NCBI GenBank assembly: GCA_963921195.1 | Contig: OY992540.1 | Coordinates: 128,216,671 to 128,280,670, forward strand | Length of the DNA: 64,000 bases | Direction of reading: 5' to 3' | Source of the DNA: Pegoplata infirma | Lineage: Eukaryota > Arthropoda > Insecta > Diptera > Anthomyiidae | In this document: positions 22,373-32,912 of the stretch, one piece after another | How the letters are laid out: every line of letters begins with the position of its first letter | Position numbering within the stretch: the stretch's first letter is position 1 | The notes under the pieces: generated by a model | What the model was told of the DNA's origin: nothing | The model's database searches: none | What the model saw: only the letters and a program-made list of their open reading frames with translations | Program-made: the position numbers and the translations under genes

Positions 22373-22780
22373 TCTTTTATATATATAGATTATGTTTGTA
22401 TCAAATTATACATTGTTATATATGTTTACTTTTACTCGGGTAGTTTCACCTTAAATTCATGTGTTGAAAACCGTTAAACATGTTTTAAAAACATTGGTAA
22501 GTCACAAAAATATTTTACAACATATTTTTGTCACTCAAAAATATTTTTACACTAAAAATAAACTCAAAAAAAAAAATTTTACACTCAAAAAAATTTAGTA
22601 AATTATTTTTTTTTTTCAAAAATTACTTAAAAAAAAGTTTTTTTTACAGAAAATAAAATATTTCTAATCAAAAATGTTATTTTTTTTTTCAAGTTAGAAA
22701 ATTTACTATCACTTAAAAAGGGCATTGTGGTGGGTATTCATAGATTCGGCCAAGTCGAATTTAACTTTTCTACTTGTTAA

Positions 22781-22945
22781 TTGTTATAAACTTGTTTTAT
22801 TAATTTACCCCTTTTCGCTCCCTTGGTGTCTTCTAGAGCGGAAAAATGTAAGACGGATCTCTGTTAATTTTTGTCCTTAACATTTTTATACAACATACGG
22901 GGTAGGTATGTTATTAATTCCTTTTAAAAGGACATTATGGAGGGT
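22781..22945. repeat. Repeat C fragment and spacer
   Basis: TTTCGCTCCCTTGGTG and TCTTCTA match the segment at 11195-11218. The rest is unassigned. Confidence 0.5.
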
Positions 22946-23390
22946 ATTCATGAATTCGACCAAGTCGAATTTAACTTTTCTACTTGTTTTTTGCTAATTT
23001 ATACTAAAATATGCAAAAATATGCATTTAAAAGATAAAAATATGAACAAAATATGCATTTAAAACCAAAATATGCAAAATATGCATTTTCAACAAAATAT
23101 GCAAAAACAAATCGATGGGATTATAACGTAAAAATTTTCATTCGGAAAGATAATTAGTCGATATCATATTCATGATTTCGACCAAGTCGAATTTAACTTT
23201 TCTACTTGTTTTTTGCTAATTTATACTAAAATATGCAAAAATATGCATTTAAAAGATAAAAATATGAACAAAATATGCATTTAAAACCAAAATATCAAAA
23301 ATATGCATTTTCAACATTTATGCAAAAACAAATCGATGGGATTATAACGTAAAAATTTTCATTCGGAAAGATAATTAGTCGATATCGCTT
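22946..23390. repeat. 222-bp tandem duplication joining a HINE 5' end to an ATGCATATTTT-type repeat
   Basis: Two nearly identical units start near 22946 and 23168. Each holds a minus-strand HINE 5' end (CGACCAAGTCGAATTTAAC, TTTTCTACTTGTT) and then ATATGCAAAAATATGC words ending TTAGTCGATATC. The same ATGC-type repeat appears singly at 27890-28350 and 63518-63640. Near identity shows a recent duplication. Confidence 0.88.
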
Positions 23391-23689
23391 TTAGACTAAC
23401 CAAAAAAAACATGCTAAATGCATGTTCACATTCCTAAACATTACAAACCATTATGGACAATTTATTTTTTTAAATAACCTTGTTATGTAAAATTTGTATG
23501 TATATTTTCTGTATTTTTTTTTTATATTATAAAAAATTACACATGCTTAAGGATAACAAAGTCATAAGAATGATAATGATGCAATAACATTTTGCTAAAG
23601 TTGACAAAGCCATACATTGACTTACACAACTGTTGTTTTTTCTTAAAAAAAAAAAAAGAAACACGAGATAACAAAACTTTTTACTAAAC

Positions 23690-23860
23690 ATACGAACATA
23701 TAAAGACGCACATATCGTAAGTGTGCCACAAATGTGCAATATTTTTGGACAATTTTTAAAATTGTGTTAAAATTTCGAACATATAAACACGCACATATCG
23801 TAAGTGTGCCACAAATGTGCAATTTTTTTTAACAATTTTTAAAATTGTGTAAAATTTTGG
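23690..23860. repeat. 83-bp tandem duplication
   Basis: Two units contain GAACATATAAA, GCACATATCGTAAGTGTGCC and ACAAATGTGCAAT, 83 bases apart. The word TGTGCAATA then recurs irregularly to about 24250. Confidence 0.85.
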
Positions 23861-24500
23861 TCGCGTCATATGAAGATCAGATTTAAATTGAAGCTGATGT
23901 TAAAAGTTGTGCAATATATTGAAAATAATAAAAAAATTTTAAGTTTTTGCGCTAACGAAACAATTTTCATATTTTATTTTCATTAAAGGTTACCTTTTCT
24001 AAAATTGTGCAATAATATTGGTAATATTTGGTCGAAAAAAAAATAAATTTTTATAGCGCAAATTTGAACATTGAAATATTTATTTTTTACATTTTAAACC
24101 TTCTCTATATATTTGCAAAAGTTCTCAATTGTGCAATTATATTGTTTGTTTTTGTGCAATATATATAAAAAATTAAAGAAATTTTTCTTTTTATTGTGCA
24201 AACGTAATATTTGCACAATATTGCGTATGCTGGCTACATTGCGCAATATTTTCCTTTTATAGATTTGTTATTGAGCTCTGACAATTATTGTGCCACAAAA
24301 TTGAAACCAAAGCAAGAGTTTCAAGTGTCTGCGCGCCTTTGAATTCTTATGACCACACTATACATATATTTAAAACACACATACAAATGTATAAATTTTC
24401 ATGCAATACTTGGATGCAAAGAAAAACTTATAGCAGAAAAAGAAGTGAAAGAAATAGAACAAACTAGACATGACTAACATACTTAATACAATATGTTTGG
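23861..24500. other. A+T-rich DNA with recurring TGTGCAATA words
   Basis: TGTGCAAT or its near variants occur about every 60-130 bases. There is no gene. Confidence 0.5.
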
Positions 24501-24504
24501 TTTT

Positions 24505-24760
24505 TACACCCTACAACTAGTGGTAGAGAGTAAATAAGTTTGTCATGGCGGTTGTAACTCATCGAAATATAGATCTGGGACCCCATTATGTAAGGTATAT
24601 TATTGATCAGTGATCGATTCTTAGACATTATAGAGATGTCCGCCTGTCACTCTAACAGTTTTTAAAATGGCACTCACGGCCAAACCTACATCATAAATGC
24701 TCGTATGACTAAAACTACATTATTCACTTGTTTTTTATTCGAGATAATTGGTATTGAATT
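24505..24760 (-). mobile_element. HINE 3' remnant, minus strand
   Basis: ACACCCTACAACTAGTGGTAG, GGTTGTAACTCATCGAAATA, GGGACCCCATTATG and GATCAGTGATCGATTC are the reverse of the HINE 3' end and core. It is strongly diverged and its 5' half is missing. Confidence 0.7.
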
Positions 24761-25176
24761 TGAGCGATATCACGAATTCGCGAAAAAAAAAATTCCGCGA
24801 AAAAATAAATTCCGTCAAATACTTTTTTTTCGAAAAACTTTGTGTCTGTCAGGTCATATTCTACACATTCTCATAAATTAATATCAAAATAAAAAATTTC
24901 GCAAAAAGAATTTCCGCGAATAAAATTTACAGTGTTATAATTTTTTTTTGTATATTCAATAGAATTTAAATAATAGAAATTCAGCAGTTGTCTAAATAAC
25001 ATAAAATATTTTTTTGGTTTTACTTAAACAAAAAATTTTAATCGCGATTATCGCTAATACTTACGCTTACTTAGAAAAAAACTAATATTACAATAAGAAA
25101 AAAAAAAAAAATCACGAACAAAATCTATTCTTCGCGAACAAATTCCCAATATTATGGTTTGTTGTGTTAATTTAAC
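24761..25176. other. A+T-rich DNA, nothing recognised
   Basis: Scattered TTCGCGAA / TTCCGCGAA words are present but no defined repeat or gene. Confidence 0.4.
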
Positions 25177-25178
25177 AG

Positions 25179-25404
25179 CCCGTGTAAAAATGGATTAGAT
25201 CTTATTTGATCTGTTTATATCTATTCATATGTGATCATGTCTGATTAGATATAATTATATCTAAAATGACCAAAATCGAGATCTAATTGGCACAAATTTG
25301 ACATTTTATTATATCTTTTCAGATACAAATATATACAATCAGATGCAATTGTATATTATCAGATCAAAGCAGATCTGATAAGATCAAATCAAGTTTTACA
25401 TGGG
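25179..25404. mobile_element. CCCGTG-ended small TIR element (226 bp)
   Basis: The ends are CCCGTGTAAAAATGGATTAG and, inverted, CCCATGTAAAACTTGATTTG. AG is duplicated at 25177-25178 and 25405-25406. The interior is rich in AGATCTAATT-like words. It is too small to encode anything. Confidence 0.72.
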
Positions 25405-25619
25405 AGAGTTGAATGGGTTTATATTTAAAAATTATCGCAAAAGTTTAAAATATCGTTTTTAATGTACTTGAACCTCAAAATTTTAAATCGCGAATACAAG
25501 CGCAAATCATACAGTCCTGGCATGGAAGATGGGGAAGGGACAACCAACATACCAGCTAATGATATTGGGGGTCGGTAATACATTTGACTTCCCTAGGGTC
25601 ACTTCTACACCTTGTCAAA

Positions 25620-25984
25620 ACCTTGTCAAATTACCCAGCAAAAATAAATCGAGATTGTGGCGACAAAGCATCTTTTTATAGCATACCGAAGCGCATCCAA
25701 AGAGCGCTCTTGAGGATGCAGTAAAAGTAAGGGGAAAAAAATTTATTATTAAATTTTTGTTAAGATTTTTTATATAAAACTTTAAATATTAAAATTATAT
25801 TTTGATAAAATTTCGAACATGCTTTCCTTTTGAATATATTAAATACTTTTTGAATAAAAAACCATGAGTTTTAGACAAAGACACATGATTTTGAATGAAA
25901 AAAAATTGAGTACACATTTCCACTTTAGTTTCAGAAAATACAAATTATATTACAAAAAATGTCCAATCATATTTTAGAATCTCC
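25620..25984 (+). repeat. Interspersed repeat 'E', copy 1
   Basis: GCATCTTTTTATAGCATACC, GAAGCGCATCCA, ACATGCTTTCCTTTTGAATA, AAACCATGAGTTTTAG and ATGTCCAATCATATTTT match, in reverse, 54895-56035. The comparison also shows that the CCGG-rich insertion begins just after GAATCTCC at 25984. Class unknown. Confidence 0.82.
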
Positions 25985-26446
25985 TTCCCGGTTCTCGGTA
26001 TTCCCGGGAAATAGTACCGGTTTCCCGGTTCTTGAATTATTCCCGGTATTCCCGGGAATACCGGTTCCGGTTCTAACGGTATTACCGGCATTCCCGGGAC
26101 TGCCGGGATGTATATTTTGAAAAATGTTGTACAATTAAAATTTTTTTCGCTTTTACCAAAAAAATTTAAAAAACATGAGAAAAACACAATTTTCATTTTT
26201 ATTTTTTGAATTTAAGAAAAAAATACTTACATGATTTTTAAATAGTTTTACAAACACAACTAAATATTGATTTAATATTGTAATTAAAATATTTTATGGT
26301 ATATTATTTTTTTGCATTTTGAGAACCGGTACCAGTATCAGAACCGGGAATACCGGTATTCCCAGGAATATATCTAGAACCGGGAAACCGGTACCAGAAC
26401 CCGGAATACCGTATTCCCGGGAATACCGAAAACCGGGAAATGGGGG
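25985..26446. mobile_element. CCGGTATTCCCGGGAA-rich element, possibly a hAT-type MITE
   Basis: Both flanks of an A+T-rich middle consist of repeated CCCGGGAATACCGG-type words in both orientations. The first bases (TTCCCGGTTCTCGGTATTCC) match the inverted right end (TTTCCCGGTTTTCGGTATTC). The structure parallels the TTCGG-word hAT element at 2147. No target duplication is seen because the right side abuts another element. Confidence 0.55.
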
Positions 26447-26902
26447 CACTATTTTTTAACAAATAATTCTTGATCGAAATTTACATTTTCTTAAAGTAAT
26501 TTTACAGTTTTTCTTGTAATGTTACAAATTTTCAAGGTTTTTTAGAAAAAAAATCTAGTAAATTTACGAGAATTCCTTGTAAGTTTTATTTCGCCAAAAA
26601 AAGGTGTAAATTTACAATTTTATTGGCAAAAAATCTTGTAAAATTACAAAAAAGCTCATAATTTTAACTAAGAATTCTCGTAAAATATGAGGTAGCAAAA
26701 TATCTAGTAAATTTACAAAACCTCCAAGTTTAATCGCTTCAAAAAAATTGTAAATTTACAATTTAATTAGTATTAACCTTGTAAAATTACAAAATTATTG
26801 GTAAAAAAGCTTGTAAAATAACAAGGAATTCTAGTCAAATAGGAGGTAGCAAAAAAAAGTTACAAACTTTTCTTGTAATTTTACAAGGTTTTTTTTTGAA
26901 TG
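26447..26902. mobile_element. CACTC-type MITE, degenerate copy
   Basis: It starts CACTATTTTTTAACAAATAA, has internal TTACAAG / CTTGTAA words and the phrase AATTCTTGATCGAAATTTAC found in related copies, and ends TTTTTTTTTGAATG. Borders are diverged; no target duplication is evident. Confidence 0.55.
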
Positions 26903-26977
26903 TTGGTTAACAAAAGCGGTAGGAGAAAATATTTTTAAAATTTACCCTTTGTATCGATTAAAAATACGGGGTAGGTT

Positions 26978-27190
26978 CCCAGTTGTCAAAATAAAATCAC
27001 TCCTGACTTACTGCTGATTTTCCCTTTACGAAATCGCTGACATCTTCATACAATTTTTCCTCATGACATGTCAGCAGTTGGTCACCAGTGTCGGTGGCCA
27101 CCAATAATTCGTCATTTTGGGAAATTTTGAAAAATTGTATGAAGATTTCAGAGAGGGAGAGTCAGCAGTATGATTTTTTTGCCGACTGGG
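26978..27190. mobile_element. CCCAGT-ended TIR element (213 bp)
   Basis: The left arm (CCCAGTTGTCAAAATAAAAT; CTGACTTACTGCTGA; CTTCATACAATTTTTC) is matched by the inverted right arm (CCCAGTCGGCAAAAAAATCA; TACTGCTGACTCTCCC; GAAAAATTGTATGAAG). There is no unambiguous target duplication. Confidence 0.7.
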
Positions 27191-27235
27191 ATTGTTTGAA
27201 AAAATGTTGGGGTTAAAAAAATAAAATTGGGAGTC

Positions 27236-27790
27236 AGTCACACATTTAACTTCTTAAGGTTTATCCTTGCGAACGTTAGAGCGATGGGAGTAAATTTTAC
27301 AAAAATGGCATTTTGTTGCAGAGATCCCTTAGGAATTTGAGATAGGGTATTGGTATGTTTAGAAATAATGTCAGGGACATAAAATTAATTGGGGTCGGTC
27401 TTGCTAATGATACCTCTAAGAGGAACTATTGGACCGGTAAGGGCTGATTTAATAAAACATATAAAGAAATAATAAAAAAAAAAACATAAGGGGACCACCC
27501 TGAGGGTTGAAGATAGAAGGTTGGTATGTTTTAAGCAAATGATGGGGTTGAAAAATATTGGGGGTCGGTTATACATTTGACTCCTCTTGGGTCAATTCTA
27601 GGATAGCTATAGTGGTGAGAGCACATATCTCTTAAAAATTTATACTTTGTATGGGTGCCCCTTAGTGATTGGAAATAGGGCTTAGATATGTTTGGCAAAA
27701 GTGTTCGGCAGAAAAAATTAATGGCTGTCGGTTTTGCATGTGACCCCTCTAGGGGCAAGTCCAGAGGAGTTGTGGGGCTTTTTGTGGATT
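27236..27790 (-). repeat. Repeat C, about three tandem units
   Basis: Each ~170-180-bp unit carries GGGGTCGGT, a TGACCCCTCT-like word, and GGTATGTTT. Minus-strand open frames here are not conserved between units. Confidence 0.8.
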
Positions 27791-27889
27791 TTTTCTCCAC
27801 CGAGTAAACATTTTTATATATATTCTTATACTTATATCACATCCGATCCGAGATATGAAAGATCAGTACTGATCCGAGATTTGAAAGAT

Positions 27890-28350
27890 CAAAATATGCA
27901 CTAAAAACCTAAAAATATGCACTAAAAAAATAAATTTATGCAATAAAAACCTTGTTTTAATACGAAATACTTCTAAAAAAAGTAAAAAAATAACGCCGGG
28001 TTTGAATAGTAACATTCAAAACTATGTAAGCAAGATCTATACAAAAATTTAAATTAATACAAAAAATGTTGTTCTTATTTTCAAAATAAATTTTTTAAAT
28101 TTTAAACAGTTTTTAACACAAATTTCAGTTTGTGTTCTTGCTAATTTATGCCAAAATATGCGAAAATATGCACTTAAAAGTTGAAAATATGCAAAAAAAT
28201 ATGCATTTAAAACTAAAATATGCAAAAATATGCATTTTCATCAATATCTGCAAAAAAAATGCAAAAACAAATCGATTCCATTTTAACTCATATTTGTTGA
28301 TTCAGAAAGATAATTGGTCGATATCGTTTTCAGACTATCGACAAAAAACA
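27890..28350. repeat. ATGCATATTTT-type A+T-rich repeat
   Basis: ATATGCAAAAATATGCATTT words and the ending AAAGATAATTGGTCGATATC match the 222-bp duplication at 22946-23390. Confidence 0.75.
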
Positions 28351-28429
28351 ATAATTTGCAAAAAATTTAATCCCTAGTAATAAGATGAAAATAATTTAAC
28401 TTTATCTATGTTTACGCAAAATTGGTGGC

Positions 28430-28790
28430 CAAAATTGGAGGTCGAAAAAATCACACTTCTTCTACAGTATTTAAAAAATGTTAAGCTTTTTTTGGGTCAT
28501 TAAAAAAATTTTTAAGCACATAAGTATGAAAAATTGGTAAAAATGTTTAAATTTTTAAAGTTTGGACTTGGAAAAAAAATTTAGAAATATTTTTAAAAAC
28601 CGTTTAAAAAAATTATCATTTTCCAGTTCGACCCTCGTAGTACATTTATTATTAACTCAATCTGGACGCTATAAAGCTTAAATCAAAGATTAATAAATTA
28701 CCTACAAAACACCGTGTCAAAAAATACTCGTTTGACAAAAAAGTTTTGATTTTTCACATTTTGTCTTTAACAAATTGCAACTACAGATCT
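28430..28790 (+). repeat. Interspersed repeat 'D', copy 1
   Basis: GGAGGTCGAAAAAATC, TTCCAGTTCGACCTCGTAG (diverged) and TTTATTATTAACTCAATCTGG match 32430-32750. Class unknown. Confidence 0.65.
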
Positions 28791-28794
28791 GTGT

Positions 28795-29085
28795 GAATAC
28801 TTTTGACCGGCAGTATATGTGAACAGAATTGGATACCGAATGTGGTATTTAAAAAGAAAACATATTATTAAAAAAAATACAGATTTTTTCCCCTCCAAAA
28901 AATTTTTTCCGCGGATTTTTTTTTTTTGTTAAAATTTTTTTATTTTTTTCTTAAATTAATTTCTTTTATCACTTTTTCAACAATTATTTTTTCTAATAAT
29001 GTTTTTTTGCAAAAAACTTTTTTACTTTGCGGAGGGTATCAATACATTCGGCAAGGCCGAATTAAAATTTTTTTACTTGTTTTAT
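28795..29085 (-). mobile_element. HINE subfamily D, minus strand, 5' part
   Basis: On the minus strand it reads an ACAAGTAAAAAAATTTTAAT start, an ATTCGGC-CTT-GCCGAAT hairpin, TATTGATACCCTCCGCAAAG, and downstream ATTCGGTATCCAATTCTG. This matches the plus-strand copy at 53663-54017. Confidence 0.78.
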
Positions 29086-29089
29086 ATAA

Positions 29090-30068
29090 ATTTTATAAAA
29101 TAATTTTTAAAATATAAATGCTTTAGTATTAGTTAGTTTGCATGTTACACATATTAATGTGAGTGTGTGTATTAAGTAGTTTACATTGTTACAAACATTA
29201 ATGTATTTGTGTTAGTAAAAGAAAAACTTTGTGTGTTTTAGAAAAAAAGGAACTGCACCTACGATATAACTGTACACGCACACATACAACCTGACACTTG
29301 TATAAAATATACGAACATCTGCATGCTCGTTTATTAAAGTTATCTCCAAGCTAAACTATGTGTGAGAGTGTATGTGTCTGTTATATATGAGGCATTCTAC
29401 ACCAAATGCTAAATATACATAAAATGTATGATATCTTTTTCAAACTGTTTGCAATATATTGCCCCTGAAGACGGTAAAAAAAAATAAATTTTTAAATTTC
29501 TTTTTATACCTTCCGCTATTATGGGAGGTATTTGAATGCCCAAAACATTTTTTGGAAACGATTCCTATCAAAAAAAATGTTTGCTCTAAAAAACTTTGCT
29601 TTTGGGACAATTTCATTCTGCATCTTGTTATAGAATCCCTCATATATATATGTCGGTAAAAAAAAAACAGGTTACATTGAGTGCATATTATAATGATGAT
29701 TTTCAAAGTAACATCCTCTTTTCATAACTTTTGACACATGCAATTTCTAAACCAAACTAAACTTAATTCATTCATTCATTCTATTCCATTCATTCTGTTA
29801 TAGTTATCTTCACATCACTCTATGTAGTGTAACATTTTCTATTCTAAACCATTCATACATTTGCAACTACTAATACCATTATAGAGCACGTTGTTCATTG
29901 TCGTCATCAAACATTTAAACAATTTTTATGCAATGACTTCATTCATTGTTTGGTAAAACAGTAACACTTTGATCTTTTGCCATAATATGGAAAATTTGAA
30001 TAGACATGTTTTTTTTTTTTTTTTTGAAATGTATAAATATTTTATAAAACCTTAGAAAAGAGAAATAT
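29090..30068. other. A+T-rich DNA, nothing recognised
   Basis: There are TG-rich simple tracts near 29160 and 29360, and ATTC repeats near 29770-29790. No gene, TIR or repeat match is secure. Confidence 0.5.
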
Positions 30069-31156
30069 GGGGCAAAACGCGTCAAAGGTCCACACCAAAA
30101 AACAAATGTGGTCCGATTTAGGTATAATTTTGGTAAAATAGTAGGTTAATGATAAGTATTCTAAATTACAAATATAAAATTTTTTGATAAAATATTGGCA
30201 GAGTTACAGGGTTGGAAAGTTTTGATGTTTTTGAAAAGACCATATTTTGGTGAATTTTAATTAACATTTTGATGAAACAAAAATTATAATTTTAAAAAAG
30301 ACTTTTAAAGTATTTTTGACGGCCTTTAAAATGGCATTTGAGTTTTTTTTGAAAAAAATAAATTTGACCTTAAAATTCAAGGTCAAAATATTAAATTGTA
30401 ATAATCTTATAAGGGTCGCACTTTTAGATATTTTTCACTAAGCCCACTAGAAAGATGAACATTTTTTTTAATTTCGGTTTTTTTAAAAAAAATGGTATGT
30501 ATGATACTTTATGAGAAATCAATTTTTTAAGAAGTACATAGCCCTCAAACTGTACTAATTTTGTTATTTTTTATGCGTGCAATGTTTGTTTTGTGTGTTT
30601 ACAACACACACTTTATTTAAGCTTTGATTTTTGTTGTTGTTATTATATACAGATTAAAGCGATTTCAGTACAATTTGAGTGTTATATACTCCTAAAAAAT
30701 TGATTTCTCATAAAGTATCATACATACCATTTTAAAAAAAAAAAAAACCGAAATTAAAAAAGATGTCAAGGTTTCTAATGGGCTTAGTGAAAAAAATTTG
30801 AAAGTGCGACCCTTATAAGATAATTACAATTTAATATTTTGTCCTTGAATTTTAAGGTCAAATTTATTTTTTTCAAAAAAACCAGAAATGCCATTTTAAA
30901 GGCCGTCAAAAATACTTTACAATTCGTTTTTTAAATTATAATTTTTGTTTCATCAAAGTGTGAATTAAAATTCACCAAAATATATTCTTTTCAAAAACAT
31001 CAAAACTTCCCAACCCTGTAACTCTGCCAATATTTCATCAAAAAGTTTTATATTTGTAATTTATACTACCTATCATTAACCTAATATTTTGCCAAAATTA
31101 TACTTGAATCGGATAACATTTGTTTTTTGGTGTGGACCGTTGACGCGTTTTGCCCC
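30069..31156. mobile_element. Foldback element with GGGGCAAAACGCGTC ends, copy 2
   Basis: It has the same ends and arms as 12066-13150, length 1088 against 1085. Flanks are AAATAT and ATATATAGG, again a TA-type site. The loop (about 30555-30670) is inverted relative to copy 1. Confidence 0.9.
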
Positions 31157-31782
31157 ATATATAGGATTTCTGTTGTCATGACTGTGTAATAACGTTTGTT
31201 AACACATACATATGCATAAAATTATTATATGAATTTTTCACGTGTATTGCGGTTTAAATAATTTGCTATATATGTACGTATGTTTGCATATGCAGAGTGT
31301 TATACTATTGTTTTTTGTAAGTGCGGTTATATTTACATAAAAAGAAGTATCCTATTATAAAAAGAGAAGTTTATTATGTGGTCACTTGCACTAGAAAATA
31401 ACGTTAGATAAAAGAGAAAATTAAATTTTATTATTTAATATAACAGATAATAATTTTTTTATTAGAAAAATATCACAGAATTAAAGATTATTTTTTTCCT
31501 CTGGAAATGTGCTTCCGGAACTTAGAAATTTTTTAAAAGCTAGATCAGAAGTTTTTCATCAGTTCTAAAATTTTCGAAATGGGTTCCTTTACTTTCGAGA
31601 AAATACTCGCTTTATATTACACAATGCTAACATTTTAAAATTATATTTTAAAATATACGGGACGTATGATTTATAAATACAAATTAATATTAAGTATACG
31701 TATGCGTATCATATTCAACATTTGTTTTTTTAAAAATGTCTGAACATTTTATAACTAGTTAAACTTTTTTACCTGACCAGTA
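31157..31782. other. A+T-rich DNA, nothing recognised
   Basis: No repeat or gene was recognised. Confidence 0.4.
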
Positions 31783-32010
31783 CCCGATTTCTGTAACTAT
31801 GCGAGAAGTTTTCGCATCGAAAAAAATTAAATAACGTTATAGTCATCCAGTATGGCACAGTGTGATTCAGAAAAAAGCTTTGATTTCTTTTTTGTATTCG
31901 ATGTTTTTAACACTAGCATCATTGTACTCACCCTGCAGAAAACTAAATGACTACAATATTATTTATTTTTTCTCGATGCGAAAACCTTTCGCATAGTTAC
32001 AGAAATTGGG
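31783..32010. mobile_element. CCCGATTTC-ended TIR element (228 bp)
   Basis: CCCGATTTCTGTAACTATGC and the inverted right end CCCAATTTCTGTAACTATGC run on together for about 45 bases (GCATCGA shared). No clear target duplication is visible. Confidence 0.75.
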
Positions 32011-32429
32011 CCCAGGACTATGATTTGATGAGTTGAACACGAAAATCGTAAAATTTTTTAAATCGGTCGAGCGGGTTTTGATATATCGCTATTTGAAATT
32101 ACCAAAAAAAAATGGCGATTTTTCCTACTGTCAAAAAACTTAACTGAAAAATCATTTTTCCTTGACCCTTTTAAAAAGTTTGTAACAAACTTTCATCTAA
32201 AATTAATTTGAGTCAAATCAGATCATTTTAACCCGTGGTGCCTTTCAATCAAAATTTTGGGGTCTAAGAATCTGTTCACCAAAAATTCGCTCAAAGGGCA
32301 CCATGCTTCAAAATGGTCCAATTTTTCTCAAATTCAGTTTAAATGGAAGTTATTCTCAATTTCTATAAAAAAGTCAATGGAATGTCAACCCAAACAAACA
32401 GTGAAATTTTTTAAGTAAGTAGAAAAAAT
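32011..32429. other. Unassigned A+T-rich DNA
   Basis: Nothing was recognised. Confidence 0.4.
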
Positions 32430-32760
32430 CCACATTTTTTGACCTCCAATTCTTTTGACCACCAGTTTTTTGTTGTTGGAAAAATTATTTGTTCACTGAG
32501 TAAAATCTATTGGATCTTTTTTTAAATTTTTAATGTTTGAACTTTGAAAAAAATCGACTTGGAAATATTTTTAAAAAAGGTTCTAAAAAATGTCTATAAA
32601 TAATTTAATTTTCCAGATCGAACCTCGTAGCACCTTTATTATTTACTCAATCTAGACTCCATTGAGCTTAAATTAAAGCTTTATAAATTGCCAACACAAC
32701 ATATAATAATAACGTTAAGTATTGTTAACTTTGTCTTTAACAAATTGCATCTACTATAAA
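32430..32760 (+). repeat. Interspersed repeat 'D', copy 2
   Basis: GACCTCCAATTCTTTTGACC, TTTTCCAGATCGAACCTCG and TTATTTACTCAATCTAGAC match copy 1 at 28430. Confidence 0.65.
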
Positions 32761-32779
32761 AGAGTTTCCAATGCATTGT

Positions 32780-32912
32780 CGCCCACTGTATTTGCCAAAC
32801 TTCAGGAGCCCCCGTATAGTCTTTCAAAAGTTAGCGTGTTTTCAACAGACAGACAGACGGACGGACGGGCATCGCTATATCGTCTTAAATTCGATCGAGG
32901 ATCATGAATATA
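32780..32912 (+). mobile_element. HINE subfamily A fragment with microsatellite and core
   Basis: CCAAACTTCAGGAGCC, AAAAGTTAGCGTGTTTTCAA, an (ACAG/ACGG)n tract at 32847-32868 and ATCGAGGATCATGAATATA are present. It stops in the TA core where a CACTC element begins; the HINE 3' end does not resume afterwards. Confidence 0.85.

Larger units (their letters stand above)
13882..22391 (+). mobile_element. Satellite-bearing element with 5' hairpin
   Basis: The left border is CTAGCTAACTCGCCCGG, which folds with the following ACTTCGTTACCGG and GTTAGCT into a bulged hairpin (13884-13918; stems AGCTAAC/GTTAGCT and CCGGTA/TACCGG). The right border is a (CAGT)n tract at 22329-22370 followed by TTTATATATATAGATT. 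Between them lie about 40 diverged ~136-bp tandem units. The last unit (22235-22325) reads GTTTGGGCTGGGCGATGATT into the CAGT tract and looks like the ancestral single-copy tail. From memory, this start/stop style resembles widespread noncoding arthropod repeats; the class is unresolved. No target duplication could be verified. Confidence 0.6.
13247..22440. mobile_element. CCCGAG-ended TIR element, 9.2 kb as it stands
   Basis: The left end is CCCGAGTAAAAATGTTTACA and the right end, inverted, CCCGAGTAAAAGTAAACATA. TA is duplicated at 13245-13246 and 22441-22442, and the flanking HINE rejoins correctly when the element is removed. Only about 635 bp on the left and 49 bp on the right are its own DNA; the rest is the satellite-bearing insertion 13882-22391. 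It resembles three other elements here with CCCGNGT-like ends (25179, 36660, 40647). Confidence 0.82.
11880..22780 (-). mobile_element. HINE subfamily A, minus strand, split by two insertions
   Basis: Three blocks belong to one element: 22780-22443 (5' end, CAAGTAGAAAAGTTAAATTC on the minus strand), 13246-13151, and 12065-11880. Words abut correctly when the insertions 12066-13150 and 13247-22440 are skipped (for example GAATTTCAGATTA followed by GTTTCACCTTAAATTC). The 3' half with microsatellite and core is absent, so the copy is truncated at 11880. It is the oldest layer of the nest. Confidence 0.85.

Noticed and set aside
31783..32010. Membership of the CCCGATTTC element in the CCCGNGT group
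   Set aside because: Only the first four bases agree and no 2-bp duplication is visible.
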